A stretch of DNA of 64,000 nucleotides from Ipomoea triloba (lineage: Eukaryota; Streptophyta; Magnoliopsida; Solanales; Convolvulaceae), in assembly GCF_003576645.1 (NCBI RefSeq), contig NC_044922.1:21893372-21957371 (forward strand), in the 5' to 3' direction. A program made the translations under genes and the position numbers. The notes beneath the pieces are model-generated. The model was not told the DNA's origin and did not search any database. It saw only the letters and a list, made by a program, of their open reading frames with translations. Shown here one piece after another: positions 1 through 12,499 of the stretch (position 1 is its first letter; every line of letters starts with the position of its first letter).

Positions 1-587
1 TTTATTAGGGCACGTTCATTAAAAACCTCAACCCACCTTGCCCACTGATAATTTTTAAAAAGAAAATAAAATGAAAAAATTAGATCAAAGCAAGCCACAT
101 CAACACAAATACAATGTGAAACAAATGAAATAAGTACATTAACAATGTAACATAAATGCATAGTACACTTATGTATGCCAAAAATGAAATCAACAACAAG
201 AAATTGAAAACAAATATATAAAAGCTAATAACAAACACCATCAAAGCAAGAGAATATCTTACTTTAGTCATAAGGTGTCACTGTTCACCAAGGTTGAATC
301 TACGTCAAAGGGCGGTATTGAAAAAGTTGTTTCGTTGTTGCTGTTGGTTGTTTGTGAGGGAGATAGAGGAGAATGGCAATGAAGAAATGAGTAGACGGTG
401 AGACGGGGAGAGGTGGGGCTATGGAATCAAGATTTAGGGTTTTTATTATTTATTATTTATTTCATTCGGGATTAGGGCCAGTGAATCGGAGAATTAAAAT
501 TTTTTAAATAATAATGGTAGGCTAGCTCGCCCCTTAGCAAGGCTAGCCCATGTGGCTTACTTTTTGGAGGGTCTCAAAATTCCTAAT
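1..587 (-). repeat. Array unit, type a (copy 1)
   Basis: First copy of a dispersed-tandem unit found at least 14 times in the window. On the minus strand it reads like the start of a gene: an A/T-rich TATA-like stretch, AAACCCTAAAT (telo-box-like, near 433–441), a C/T-rich leader, then a possible 5' splice site GTAAGATATTC near 262 followed by T-rich sequence. It stops at 587 where a solo LTR has inserted, and its tail continues after 2062. No coding function can be shown; the open frame at 80–271 is T-rich, hydrophobic and probably intronic. Confidence 0.7.
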
Positions 588-2062
588 TGATAAGTGCAAA
601 AGATGCCATCTTTATAAGGTCATTATCGGATCGTCTAGTGCACAATTCGTTGCTTTTGTGATTGATTTGTCCCTTTATTGCGTTAAAATGATTGACATTG
701 CTATTAGACCCCGTTCCACGCTTGGCTAATTGTTTTGTAGGTAAAAGATGTGCAAAAAGGGCTGGAAATGACAACATTTCAGATAAGTGAAGAACGAACC
801 AAAGTTAGAGCAAAATTAGGCCAGGACTGCAGTGGACGCGCGGTGGACGCGCAGTGGACGCGCGTCCACCCATGCGTCTGCCCCTGCGTCCGAAATATCG
901 CTTGCAGAAGTTTGACAGCAGAACAGAGGTCTGCTGTGGACGCGCAGCGGACGCGGGGTGGACGCCCGCGTCCAACTTTCAGCCCTCTGAAGTTTGGAGT
1001 CTGTGCAGCAAAAGGCACGCTGGACGCGCAGTGGACGCGCGTCCAGTACGGAAATTTCAGCAGTTGGGCGAGATTTAAAAGGGGAATGGAGCCATTTTGC
1101 AGGGGATCCATCACACTTCAATTTTAGATCATTTTAGACTTTCTCTCTCTAGGATTAGCCTAGAGAGAACTCTCCCAAATCACTCCACATTGCAATTCTT
1201 AGTTTAGATTAGAATTAGAGAAGAATTCCATTGGTGCAAGATTGTGATCTACATTCAAGTTCAAGATTAAAGTTCAATTTCAAGTCCAAGTTCAAATTCA
1301 AAGTTCAATTCCTAGCTAAGTCTTCCTTTTAATTTCTTGTCATTACTTTTACTTTTGCTATTTCAATTCCAAGTATGATTAGATAGATCTTTGTGGATTT
1401 GGATTGAACAATGTTGTATGGATATTCTTGAGCTTTGAATTGATCAATTAGGTTTTGCAATTGCTTTGATTATGAGTTTGATTCTGTGAGTGGTGATCCA
1501 CTTTGACTCTTGTGTAGGGGTGATCAACCTATATGAGAGGTGTTTGGAGAGCGAGTCTCACCTACGAGAGTAGGGATACTCCTTAGCCTAGCCTAGCACA
1601 TTTTACTCTCACCTTTGAGAAAAGGGAGAAGTGGAAGATAAGAGGCACATAACGTGTTTGACAAAATGCCTCTCCTAGCCTAGTGATCACAAGGATGACA
1701 TTACGGTCTAAGGAGTGAGTCCATTGACCACAAGAGTGGCGGTGGTGTTGGTGACCTTATCTCATTTTCATTATCTAAGTGTTGCTAGCCTAATATCTTA
1801 GGAAATCAAGGATACCTATATGAGTTGCAAGATCCAAATCCTCCTTTCCAATTGATTGTTTCCTTTGTTGTTCCTTGTTTTCATTATGTTTCGTGCACCT
1901 TTCTTACTATGTTTGGGTTAGCTTTCAAACACTAAACACTCTTGTGCTTAATCCCCTTACCGCTTAAATTCCCTCCTTGCCATCCTTTGAGAACGATACT
2001 CGGAAATCTTTCCGTTTTAACACCTATTCCTTTCCATCCACCACGAAAACTACAACTATTCA
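588..2062. mobile_element. Solo LTR, 1475 bp, with GC-rich GGACGCG boxes
   Basis: The sequence runs from TGATAAGTGC to CTATTCA and is flanked by a perfect 5-bp duplication CTAAT (583–587 and 2063–2067). Both flanks match other uninterrupted array copies (AAATTCCTAAT joined to CCACACCCTGCC), so the empty site is known. No internal retrotransposon region or second LTR is present, hence a solo LTR left by LTR–LTR recombination. It holds three GC-rich clusters of GTGGACGCGC and GGACGCGCGTCC palindromes (about 830–870, 934–975 and 1018–1050), odd in such AT-rich DNA. The length suggests a Ty3-gypsy lineage, but no coding sequence remains to prove it. Open frames crossing the GC clusters are compositional. 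Confidence 0.85.
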
Positions 2063-4025
2063 CTAATCCACATCCTGCCGTATTATGTAGCAGGGTAGGC
2101 CGACCCAATAGGTTAGGCTTAGTTTTATAGTATTTCATTAAATTGAATCATTACTAGCATATTTGATGAGAATGTTGTTATTTTTAGGGAAAATGGACAA
2201 ATAAACTCCTAAATTTTACCAGAAATTAAAGTCAATTATGGGCTTAAACTTTTAGAAGTTGCAATTAAATCATTTTTAGAGCGTTGAAGTCCAAAAACCT
2301 GCTAGTGACCTTGTAGGCCAGAGGTAAGCAAAGGAAAACCTCAACACACGCACCTTGCCTGCCGATAATTTTTTTTTTTAAATAAAATAAATAAAAAGTT
2401 TAACAATTAGAGCCAAGCAAACCATCCACACGAACACAAATATAATGTGAAACAAATGATGAAATAAGTACAACCAACAACATCAATACATAATAATACA
2501 CTTATATATGCAAAAATTGATTCAACCACAAAAAAAAAAAAATGGAAACAAATATATAAAGTTTAATGACAAACTCTAATAAAGTAAGGGATTCTCGTAT
2601 TTTTGCAATAAGGTGTGACTGCTCAATAAAGCCCAATCTACGTCAAACGACGGCTTTGGCAAAGTTGTTTTTTTAGTTATTGTTGGTTGTTTGTGAGGGT
2701 GAGGGAAATGGCAAGGAAGAAATGGGTAGACGGTGAGACGGGGAGTGGTGGGGCTATGGAATCAAGATTTAGGGTTTTTATTATTTACTATATATTGCGT
2801 TCGTGATTAGGGCCTGTGAATCGGAGAATTAAAATTTTTTAAATAATAATGGTAGGCTAGCTCGCCCCTTAGCAGGGCTAACCCATGTGGCTTACTATTT
2901 GGTGGGTCTCGAAATTCCTAATCCACACCCTGCCGTATTATGCAGCAGGGTAGGTCGACCCAATAGGTTAGGCTTAGTCTTATAGTATTTCATTTAATTG
3001 AATCATTACTAGCATATTTGATGAGAATGTTGTTATTTTTAGGGAAAATGGTCAAATAAAATCCTAAACTTTACCAGAAAATTAAAGTCAATTATGCGCT
3101 TAAACTTTTAGAAGTTGCAATTAAATCATTTTAGAGCATTGAAGTCCAAAAACCTGCTAGTAACCTTGTAGGCCAGAGGCAAGCAAAGGAAAACCTCAAC
3201 GTAAGCACCTTGGCCGCCGATAATTTAAAAAAAAATTAAAAAAAATAAATAATTTAACAATTAAAGCAAAGCAAGCCATCCACGCGAACACAAATATAAT
3301 GTGAAACAAATGATGAAATAAGTACAACAAACAACATCAATACATAACAATACACTTATATATGCAAAAATTGATTCAACCACAAAAAAATTAGAAAACA
3401 AATATATAAAAGCTAATAACAAACACCTACAAAGCAAGAGAATATCTTACTTTAGCCAAAAGGTGTCACTGCTCACCAAGGTTGAATCTACGTCAAAGGG
3501 TGGCGTTGAAAAAGTTGTTTTGGTGTTGTTGTTGGTTGTTTGTTAGGGAGATAGAGGGAATTGGCAAGGAAGAAATGGGTAGACGGTGAGACGGGGAGTG
3601 GTGGGGCTATGGAATCAAGATTTAGGGTTTTTATTATTTACTATTTATTGCGTTCGTGATTAGGACCGGTGAATCGGAGAATTAAAATTTTTTAAATAAT
3701 AATGGTAGGCTAGCTCGCCCCTTAGCAGGGCTAACCCATGTGACTTACTTTTTGGTGGGTCTCGAAATTCCTAATCTACACCCTGCCGTATTATGCAGCA
3801 GGGTAGGCCGACCCAATAGGTTAGGCTTAGTTTTATAGTATTTCATTTCATTGAATCATTACTAGCATATTTGATGAGCATGTTGTTATTTTTAGGGAAA
3901 ATGGTCAAATAAAATCCTAAACTTTATCAGAAATTAAAGTTAATTATACGCTTAAACTTTTAGAACTTGCAATTAAATCATTTTTAGACCATTGAAGTCT
4001 AAAAACCTGCTAGTGACCTTGTAGG
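2063..4025 (-). repeat. Array units: tail of copy 1 plus two full copies
   Basis: After the solo LTR the type a unit resumes with the CCCTGC…GCAGCAGGG near-palindrome. Two full units follow (about 2317–3167 and 3167–4023), a period near 850 bp judged from the shared stretch GGCCAGAGG. The first mixes type b sequence (AAACGACGG leader) with a type a tail, as expected after unequal crossing-over or gene conversion. Nothing coding is supported. Confidence 0.7.
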
Positions 4026-4865
4026 ACAGAGGTAAGCAAAGGAAAACCTCAACACACGCACCTTGCCTGCCAATAATTCAAAAAAAAAACAAAAAGTTTA
4101 ACAATTAGAGCAAAGCAAGTCATCCACGCGAACACAATTATAATGTGAAACAAATGATGAAATAAGTACAACCAACAAAATCAATACATAATAATACACT
4201 TATATATGCAAAAATTGATTCAACCACAAAAAAATTGGAAACAAATAAATAAAGGTTAATAACAAACTCTAACAAAGTAAGGGAATCTCGTACTTTTGCC
4301 ATATGGTGTGACTGCTCAATAAAGCCCAATCTACGTCAAACGATGGCGTTGGCAAAGTTGTTTTTGTGTTATTGTTGGTTGTTTGTGAGGGTGAGGGAAA
4401 TGGCAAGGTAGAAATTGATGGATGGTGAGAGGGGGAGAAGTTAGGCTATGGAATTGGCATTTAGGGTTTGTATTATTTACTATCTATTGCATCCGAGATT
4501 AAGGCTGGTGAATTAGATAATTTAAAATCTTTTTTTATATATATAAATAAAAATGACAGGCTAGCTCCCCTCTTAGCCGGACTAGCACATGTAGCTTACT
4601 TTTTGGCGGGTCTCAAAATTCCAAATCCACACCTACCTTATTATGTAGCAGGGTAGGCCGGCCTAATAGGTTATACTTGTTTTTATAGTATTTCGATCAT
4701 TTAATCAAATCATTACTTGCATATTTGATGAGAATGTTGTTATTTTTTTATATAAAAAAAAAGACTTGCATCCCTTCATTTCTTTGAATATTATTTAATT
4801 TATAAAGAACTTGAAATCTATATATGTAATCTTCATTTCAATTCTATAGATACCTTATTTGGGTA
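4026..4865 (-). repeat. Array unit, type b
   Basis: Type b differs from type a by a leader with AAACGATGGCG, TTGTGTTATTGTTGG, and a tail with CTCCCCTCTTAGCCGG instead of CGCCCCTTAGCAGG. As in the right array, it is followed directly by a truncated F-box/FBD fragment. The 4138–4329 minus-strand frame lies in the supposed intron. Confidence 0.65.
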
Positions 4866-4903
4866 ACTCTTAGGGGTGTTTGACAATTAGTTGTTAAGTC
4901 ATC

Positions 4904-5118
4904 GCCAATTATGTTTGTTATTTGTTTGTGCAATAGGAGATGCACGAGGGAAGCACGCCAACTACTTTACTATCTTGATCCCCATTAAAGAATAATTTGT
5001 TATTAAAGAACAAACAAATGCCACCCATGTTGCAACCAAACATTCTTCCAGAGGGTTGAGAGAGTGGCCATTCTGGCAGCATATCAGGTATATCAAATCC
5101 CTTCTTTCATGTTGTGCA
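4904..5118 (-). pseudogene. Truncated F-box/FBD fragment 1
   Basis: The minus strand shows the end of an FBD domain (MGIKI, then ACFPRAS-like) joined almost directly to the end of an F-box (AARM…ILSTLWKN-like in another frame). The LRR region between them is missing. Compared with sister copies it has also lost the first F-box residues and runs straight into a type a unit at GTGCATATCTTAC. Frames of the two halves differ and stops are present, so no product is expected. Confidence 0.65.
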
Positions 5119-6104
5119 TATCTTACTTTAGCCATAAGGTGTCACTGCTCACCAAGGTTGAATCTACGTCAAAGGGCGGAGTTAAAAAAGTTGTTTCGGT
5201 GTTGTTGTTGGTTGTTTGTGAGGGAGATAGAGGGAAGTGGCAAGGAAGAAATGGGTAGACGGTGAGACGGGGAGAGATGGGGCTATGGAATCAAGATTTA
5301 GGGTTTTTATTATTTACTATTTATTGCGTTCGGGGTTAGGGCGGTGAATCGGAGAATTAAAATTCTTTAAATAATAAGGGTAGGCTAGCTCGCCCCTTAG
5401 CAGGGCTAGCCCATGTGGCTTACTTTTTGGTGGGTCTCGAAATTCCTAATCCAAACCCTGCCATATTATGCAGCAGGGTAGGCCGACCGAATAGGTTAGG
5501 CTTAGTTTAATAGTATTTCATTTAATTGAATCATTACTAGCATATTTGATGAGAATGTTGTTATTTTTAGGAAAATGGTCAAATAAACTCCTAAACTTTA
5601 CTAGGAATTAAAGTCAATTATGTGCTTAAACTTTTAGAAGTCCCAATTAAATCATTTTTAGAGCATTGAAGTCCAAAAACCTGCTTGTGACCTTATAGGC
5701 CAGAGGTAAGCAAAGGAAAACTTCAACACACGCACCTTGCCTGTAGATAATTTAAAAAAAAAATAAACAAAAAGTTTAACAATTAGAGCAAAGCAAGCCA
5801 TCCACGCGAACAAAAATATAATGTGAAACAAATGATGAAATAAGTACAACCAACAAGATCAATACATAATAATGATGAAATAGGTTATACTTCTTTTTAT
5901 AGTATTTCGATCATTTAATCAAATCATTACTTGCATATTTGATGAGAATGCTGTTATTTCTTTTATATAAAAAAATACTTGCATTCCTTCATTTCTTTGA
6001 ATATTATTTAATTTATAAAAAACTTGAAATCTTAATCTTCATTTCAATTCTATGGATACCTTATTCGGGAAACTCTTAGGGGTGTCTGACAATTAGTTGT
6101 TAAA
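5096..6104 (-). repeat. Array units: type a, then rearranged type b
   Basis: A type a unit (leader near 5150–5300, CCCTGCC…GCAGCAGGG near 5457–5477) is followed by the start of a type b unit that jumps at about 5875 to the end of another type b tail (TATAGTATTTCGATC). The junction removes most of the type b leader. The sequence then continues as the lead-in to an F-box fragment and is cut at 6109 by a solo LTR. Confidence 0.6.
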
Positions 6105-6109
6105 TCATA

Positions 6110-7096
6110 TGTTGGTAAATTTGTATATGAGGTTTAGGGAAGTGAGGAAATGAGATCTTCAGGCGTGTGATCACTTTCCTATAAGCTTTAAATCTTCCTC
6201 TATCAAAAGCAACAAGGTTTCAAGATTTAATCTTATGGGATACAATAAGATGAAACAAAGTTCTTTAAGTTGCTTTAAATAAGAACTTTCTGGAGAGTTG
6301 ATGAACTGTGAAATGTCAAAGTATACTGCAATGTAATTGCATATCACTTTGATGACTCTCCAACTATTTATAGATGTAAAATCTAACAGTTGAGAGAGGT
6401 TACATGGAAGTTTATGGCAGTTTGAAACTCCAACTTCCACAAGATATATCTTAAATAATATATCTGTCATGGAAAAATAATTACATGAACTATGTATAAC
6501 ATATACATATTTCATAAGTTATGTACCTTCATCGGTTCATACATTGCATGCGAACTTATTATAAAGAATTATAATATTTATATATATAATATAATTATTA
6601 CTCAATGCATGCTAATAAGATCCCATGCAAAAGAATAATAAAATAATATATACATACTTTACGCATGCAGACTTTGAAATTGAGAAGCAATGAATTGAAT
6701 TACAAGGACTCGGCCGTTTAAATAATTCAAACAGCTTGGCCGAATTCTTATTCAAGTGCATGTCCTCGGCCTCCATTTATAAATCAAGTACTCGGCTTCC
6801 ATAATTAAATCATGAACTCGGCCTGCATAATTAAATCATGAATTCGGCCTCCATAAACAATTCATGTATTCGGCTTCATGGATTCGTCCATTCTCATGGC
6901 TTCGGCCATGTACTCGACCATTCATGGATTCGGCTAATCCAATATATTTCCCAATTAACTTACTACCAAACTAAAATAATATTCATAACTCCACAACTCA
7001 AATAATATTCATAACTCCACAACTCCAAATATTATTTAAGCTTTCATAGTAGTCCATCTGAAATATTAATCACCTTTACTATATAAATGTCCAACA
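6110..7096. mobile_element. Solo LTR, 987 bp
   Basis: Starts TGTTGG and ends CCAACA, with a perfect 5-bp duplication TCATA (6105–6109 and 7097–7101). Other array copies show the intact site (GTCATAGCCAATTATG), so insertion is clear. No internal region remains. Between about 6700 and 6950 it carries an irregular tandem series of CTCGGCCTCCATAATTAA-like units. The 114-codon frame at 6171–6515 on the minus strand has no recognisable domain and lies wholly inside the LTR. Confidence 0.85.
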
Positions 7097-7470
7097 TCAT
7101 AGCCAATTATGTTTGTTGTTTGTTTGTGCAATACGAAATGCACGAGGGAAGCACGCCAACTCCATTACGATCTTTATCCCCATTAAAGAATAATTTGTTA
7201 TTAAAGAACAAACAAATGCCACCCATGTTGGAACTAAACATTCTTCCAAAGGGTTGAGAGAATGGCCATTCTGGCAGCATATCGCGTGGGCAAGCACTCC
7301 AACATTCTTTGTTTTAGCTCTATTGGCAGTTCACTTATCAAATCCCTTCTTTCGTGTTGTGTGGTTTCCATTCGACGACGAGTAGACATTAAATTAAATT
7401 GGGAGTAATATAATGATTAGGCGAAGTCGTTCAAAATTAGATCAAAAGTTTAAAGTTTTAAACCATTCCA
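7097..7470 (-). pseudogene. Truncated F-box/FBD fragment 2
   Basis: The best preserved of the fused fragments. The minus strand begins with MSTRRRMETTQH near 7390, then LISELPIEL and LECLPTRYAARM (an F-box), then a stop replacing Trp in the WKNVW motif. It jumps to the FBD end (MGIKIVMELACFPRA) near 7180–7110. The LRR middle of the gene is absent. The upstream sequence matches that of the fuller pseudogene at 18600 and was cut at 7470 by the copia element. Confidence 0.75.
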
Positions 7471-7871
7471 TGTAAGTCAAAACCTAAACATACAGGACCT
7501 TAGGAACATATGATTTTCACATATACTTAATTAGCGTTTAAACAACCTACCTGGCTCCATGGTTTTGGAGATGCTTCAATGGAGACTTGATTTCTCCCTC
7601 CAAACCTTGAGCTTTCCCTTAGCCTAAGAACTCTGATGGAGAGAGGATCTTAGTTTTTTTCAGAAGGTTGGGGAGAGGACCAGCGAGTCTCATTGGTTGA
7701 TAAACCATCTCACAGTTTCATCAACGTGAGATGGTTATCTGAGCAGTTGAAACTGCTCTTATCCTTAACTGACCAAATAATAGAATTATTTAATTATTAA
7801 ATTTTAATTGATATTTATGAGCCATATTAATAATAGTGAGCCATACAATATTAAACATAATTATTCTAACA
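7471..7871 (-). repeat. 3' LTR of Ty1-copia element
   Basis: 401-bp LTR, TGTAAG…CTAACA on the plus strand. About ten substitutions and one 15-bp indel separate it from its partner at 13557–13942. The element's polypurine tract lies next to it at 7872–7882 (minus strand AAGTGGGAGAA). Target duplication TTCCA is at 7466–7470. Confidence 0.93.
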
Positions 7872-8341
7872 TTCTCCCACTTGGCTCACAAATCATAAAT
7901 TTAATAATGAATGTGAAACATAATATGCATAGTATAAGCTAATTCCTTCGTTACATTGGTCAGAACATAAGTTATCATTCAGTTAGAAACTAATAAGAAT
8001 CATGGCGGTAATACGTCACTAATTTAACGCAGTCCCTTCCATGTATCACAATATTAATTTCAAACTTAATATGATTCATAATGATATTTTCCATAATGGT
8101 CCACGATAATGTCATTGTCACAGACAAATCCTGTTCATATTGACATAAAACATTCATGTATATATACTTCAAACTAAACAGGATACTTAATACAGGAACA
8201 AAATCATATTGAGCTCCAAACAGGATACTTAATACAGGAACAAAATCATATTGAGCTCCAAGTATCAAATATATCAAAAACACAAAATCATATTGAGCTC
8301 CAAGTATCAAATATATCAAAAACACAAACATTAACATAATG

Positions 8342-11300
8342 TTAACTGTTTTCAATAACGCCCATTCTCTCAACATGCTCATTAAATGTCTTTGGTGGCA
8401 AGACTTTAGTTAATGGGTCTGCAATCATTAATCTAGTGCTAATGTGTTCAATTGATACTCTTCGTTCCCGAACATCTTCTTTAACGGCAAGATACTTCAA
8501 ATCAATATGTTTAGCACCACTTGTATACTTGTCGTTTTTAGATAAGAAGACTGCTGCGGGATTATCACAATAAATTTTCAGCGGCTTGGCAATATTGTCG
8601 ACAATTCCAAGTCCTGAAATAAAATTCCGCAGCCACAATCCATGATTTGTGGCCATAAAACATGCCACAATCTCAGCTTCCATAGTGGATGCAGCAATGA
8701 GAGTCTGCTTCGCACTTTTCCAAGAGATAGCCCCCTCGGCTAAAAGGAACAGATATCCAAATGTGGACTTCCTTGTGTCCAAACATCAGGCAAAATCTGA
8801 ATCTGTGTATCCTATCACCTCAAGGCGATCGGACCGCTTATAAGTAAGCATGTACTCCTTTGTGCCTTGTAAGTATCTCAACACCTTCTTTGCAGCCTTC
8901 CAGTGATCCATACCAGGATTGCTTTGATATCTACCAAGCATCCCGACAGCAAAGCTAATGTCTGGTCGGGTACAGGTTTGAGCATACATCAAACTCCCAA
9001 CGACAGATGCATAAGGAATATTTTCCATTTCCTTTCGCTCCAATTCATTCTTAGGGCATTGCATAAGACTGAACTTATCTCCCTTCTGAATTGGAGCAAC
9101 AGATGCAGAACACTTTTCCATTCTAAATCTTTCTAAGACTTTGTTAATATATGCTTTCTGAGACAATCCTAACACTCCTTGTGATCTATTTCGAAATATT
9201 TCAATTCCAATCACAAAGGATGCCTCACCCATATCTTTCATTTCAAAGTTCTTAGAAATCTTGGTCTCATACATTAAACCAAGATCATTAGTAGCAAGCA
9301 AAATATGATCGACATACAGAATCAAAAATATAAACTTGCTCCCACTGACCTTCAGATATATACACTGATCAACAGTGTTTTCCTTAAATCCAAAGGACAT
9401 TACAGTATCATTAAACTTAAGATACCATTGTCGAGAAGCTTGTCTAAGTCCGTATATCGATCTGTTAAGTTTACACACCATGTGTTCCTTTCCTTCAACT
9501 GAAAAACCCTCAGGTTGGTTCATGTAAATTTCTTCTTCTAAATTCGCATTCAGAAAGGCCGTTTTCACATCCATTTGATGCAACTCTAAGTCATAATGAG
9601 CTACTAGTGCCATAATTATTCTAAATGAATCTTTCTTTGAAACAGGTGAAAATGTTTCATTGAAATCAATACCATCTTTCTGAGTAAAAACTTTGGCAAC
9701 AAGTCTGGCCTTGTACCATTCGATATCGCCATTTGAGTCGTATTTGGTCTTAAAAACCCATTTACAGCCAACTGGCTTACAACCTTCAGGCAATTCAACA
9801 AGATCACATACTTCATTATGTTCCATTGATTTTAACTCATCTTTCATGGCTTCGACCCATTTAGAAGAATTAGAACTATTTATAGCCTGTGAAAATAAAA
9901 CTGGATCTTTATCAATTCCAATATCGAGATTTGATTCTTGAAGATAAACCATATAATCATCAGATATAGCAGATCTCCTTTGTCTTTGAGATCTTCTTAA
10001 TGCTACTTCTGTAAGAATATCATTTGTGGGTTCACTGATAACTTCATCATGGAGTGGTTGATCATTAATTTGTTGTTCAGGTAAGTCATTAGATTGTTCA
10101 TTCGTTGCAGGATGAACAATCTGAGTAACTCCAGGTAAAGTTATTTGACACACAGGAACAACAAATTGAGAAGAAGTTATCGGAGAATCTTGCACCGTAA
10201 CTTCTTTAAGTTCCACTTTTCGTGGTTCATCACTCCCACTTATGTTATCATTCTCAATGAACTTGGCATTTCCAGTTTCAACAATTCTTGTAGTATGGCT
10301 AGCACAATAAAATCTATACCCTTTAGATTTATCTGGATAACCAATGAAAAATCCACTAGTTGTTCTTGAGTCCAGTTTCTTTTCATGTGCATTATAAATG
10401 CGTATCTCCGCTGGGCATCCCCAAACATGAAGGTGCCTTAAACTGGGTTTCCTTCCAGTCCACAGTTCAAAAGGTGTTTTTGAAACTGCCTTGCTAGGAA
10501 CCCTGTTTAATAAATAGGCGGCGGTTTTTAAAGCATATGTCTACAATGACAAGGGTAAAGAAGAATAACTCATCATGCTCCTAACCATTTCCATTAAGGT
10601 GCGATTACGCCTTTCTGCAACACCATTTTGTTGCGGTGTTCCGTGCATTGTGTATTGAGCATAAATACCACGTTTTTCAAGAAATTTAGCAAATGGACCA
10701 GGACATTGTCCACTCTCATTATACTTTCCATAATATTCACCACCCCTATCAGACCTTATAATTTTCACCTTTCTATCTAATTGTCTTTCAACCTCTTCAA
10801 CAAATACCTCTAAGGCATTTATTGATTGAGATTTTTCATGCAACAAATAGATATAACCATAATGTGAAAAGTCATCAATAAATGTGATGAAATATTTTTC
10901 CTTTCCGAAAGTCGGAACATCAAAAGGTCCACATATATCAGTGTGTATTATTTCAAGGAGCTGTGTGCTTCTTGTGGCTGCATTCTTATTTGTGTGATTT
11001 GAATGTTTTCCTTTAATACAATCCACACAAATACCGAGATCAGTAAAATCCAATTCAGGAAGAATTTCATTCTTCACAAGTCTTTAAATCCTTTCCTTGG
11101 ATATGTGACCCAAACGTTTATGCCACAAGTAAGCTGATTTTTCATCAACTAAACCTCGTTTAGTTCCAATACTATGATGCAGGGTTAAAAGAGTTTCAGC
11201 AAAAAGATTGTCAAGATTTAATTTGTACAAACCATCAGAAAGTATACCAGAACCAATAAGGTGATTTTGTTTGAACAAACTAAAACATCCATTTCCGAAC

Positions 11301-12499
11301 TTTAAGGAAAAACCAACAGAGTCCAGTTTTGACAAAGAAATTAAATTTCTAGAAACTGAAGGAACATAAAGAGTCTCAAACAAATCTAAATGATGTCCAG
11401 TATCTAAAATTAAATGATAAGTTCCAATGGCTTCTACTGGAGCTTTAACTCTATTCCCCATGAACACAAATCTTTCATTTGGCTTTATGGTTTGGGTCAT
11501 AAGGAATCCATGCATAGTATTCGAAACATGAGTAGTGGAACCAGAATCAATCCACCAAGTATTATAAGGAACTTCAGTTAAATTTGATTCGAAACATACT
11601 GATATAAAATTTATACCTTTCTTTTCGAACCATGCCTTACGCTTAAGGCAATCTTTCTGAAAATGTCCAAATTTCTTGCAGAAATGACACTTGTCATTCT
11701 TATGTTCCTTTTTATGGATTTGAGAAGAGGACTCATTAGTCTTCATTGGTCCTTTCTTACCCTTCTGATTCTTCTTTCCAAACTTTTTACTAGCCCTTGA
11801 CTGACTCATGAGATTAACTGAGTGAATCCCTTGTCCCTCAAGCCTTCTTTCCTCTTGATTTAGCATTTTATGCAATTCGAGTACATTCCACTTATCTTTA
11901 ATGGAATTATAATTCACTTGGGATGTCTCATACTCGTGAGGCAAAGAGTTTAAAATAAATTGAACAAGGAAAGTATTACTTACTTCCATTTCCATGGACC
12001 TTAATTTTCCTGCTAAGGTTAACATCTCAGTAACATGCTGATGCATGGAACGCGAACCATCAAATTTCATGGTGGTCAGTTTACCCATAAGTGTGCCTGC
12101 TAGGGCCTTATCAGCACATTCAGAAAGTGAATTTTTCTCCACATGTTTCAACAAATCTTTAGCACTGTCAAATTTGGGAATTGTTGACTTGATGTTGCTT
12201 TCAAGTGTCATTCGCATAAGCATCATGCTGAGTCTATTTGACCTTTCCCATGCTTGATGGAAGGCTACATCATAAGCACTGCTATTATCATCAATAGCAG
12301 CGGGCTTGTCAGTCAAGAGTGCTAGATCAAGATCCAAAACACCGAGGTGAAACTGAATTTGTTCATGCCACTCAGCAAAATTCAGCTCATTAAACTTTAC
12401 AATAGACGCAACTTGCGAAAGCATTGAAACACAACTTAATGCTGCAATACATATAAAATACTTAGACATTAATTCTACATTAACACAAAGTAAATACAT
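8342..12499 (-). pseudogene. copia gag-pol polyprotein with three in-frame stops
   Basis: One continuous frame of 1386 codons. Order: gag with UBN2-type region; zinc knuckle CHFCKKFGHFQKDC near 11670; protease active site DSGSTTH near 11540; GAG-pre-integrase HKRLGH near 11110; integrase core (HTDICGPF, FIDDFSHYGYIY, ERRNRTLMEM) at 11077–10541; RT with YGLRQASRQWY and the catalytic YVDH (usual YVDD, last Asp changed to His) at 10216–8786; RNase H ([11 protein letters not shown]) to 8342. Stops: TAA 11084–11086, TAG 10541–10543 (Trp expected) and TGA 8786–8788 (Gly expected). No frameshift was found. The first Met near 12499 may be too early; homology starts a few tens of codons later. Confidence 0.93.

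Noticed and set aside
750..1127. Open frames on both strands, up to 125 codons, over GC-rich sequence
   Set aside because: They lie inside a solo LTR, overlap each other in several frames and owe their length to the GGACGCG repeats. No domain is recognisable.
6171..6515. 114-codon minus-strand frame
   Set aside because: Wholly within a solo LTR and without family resemblance.
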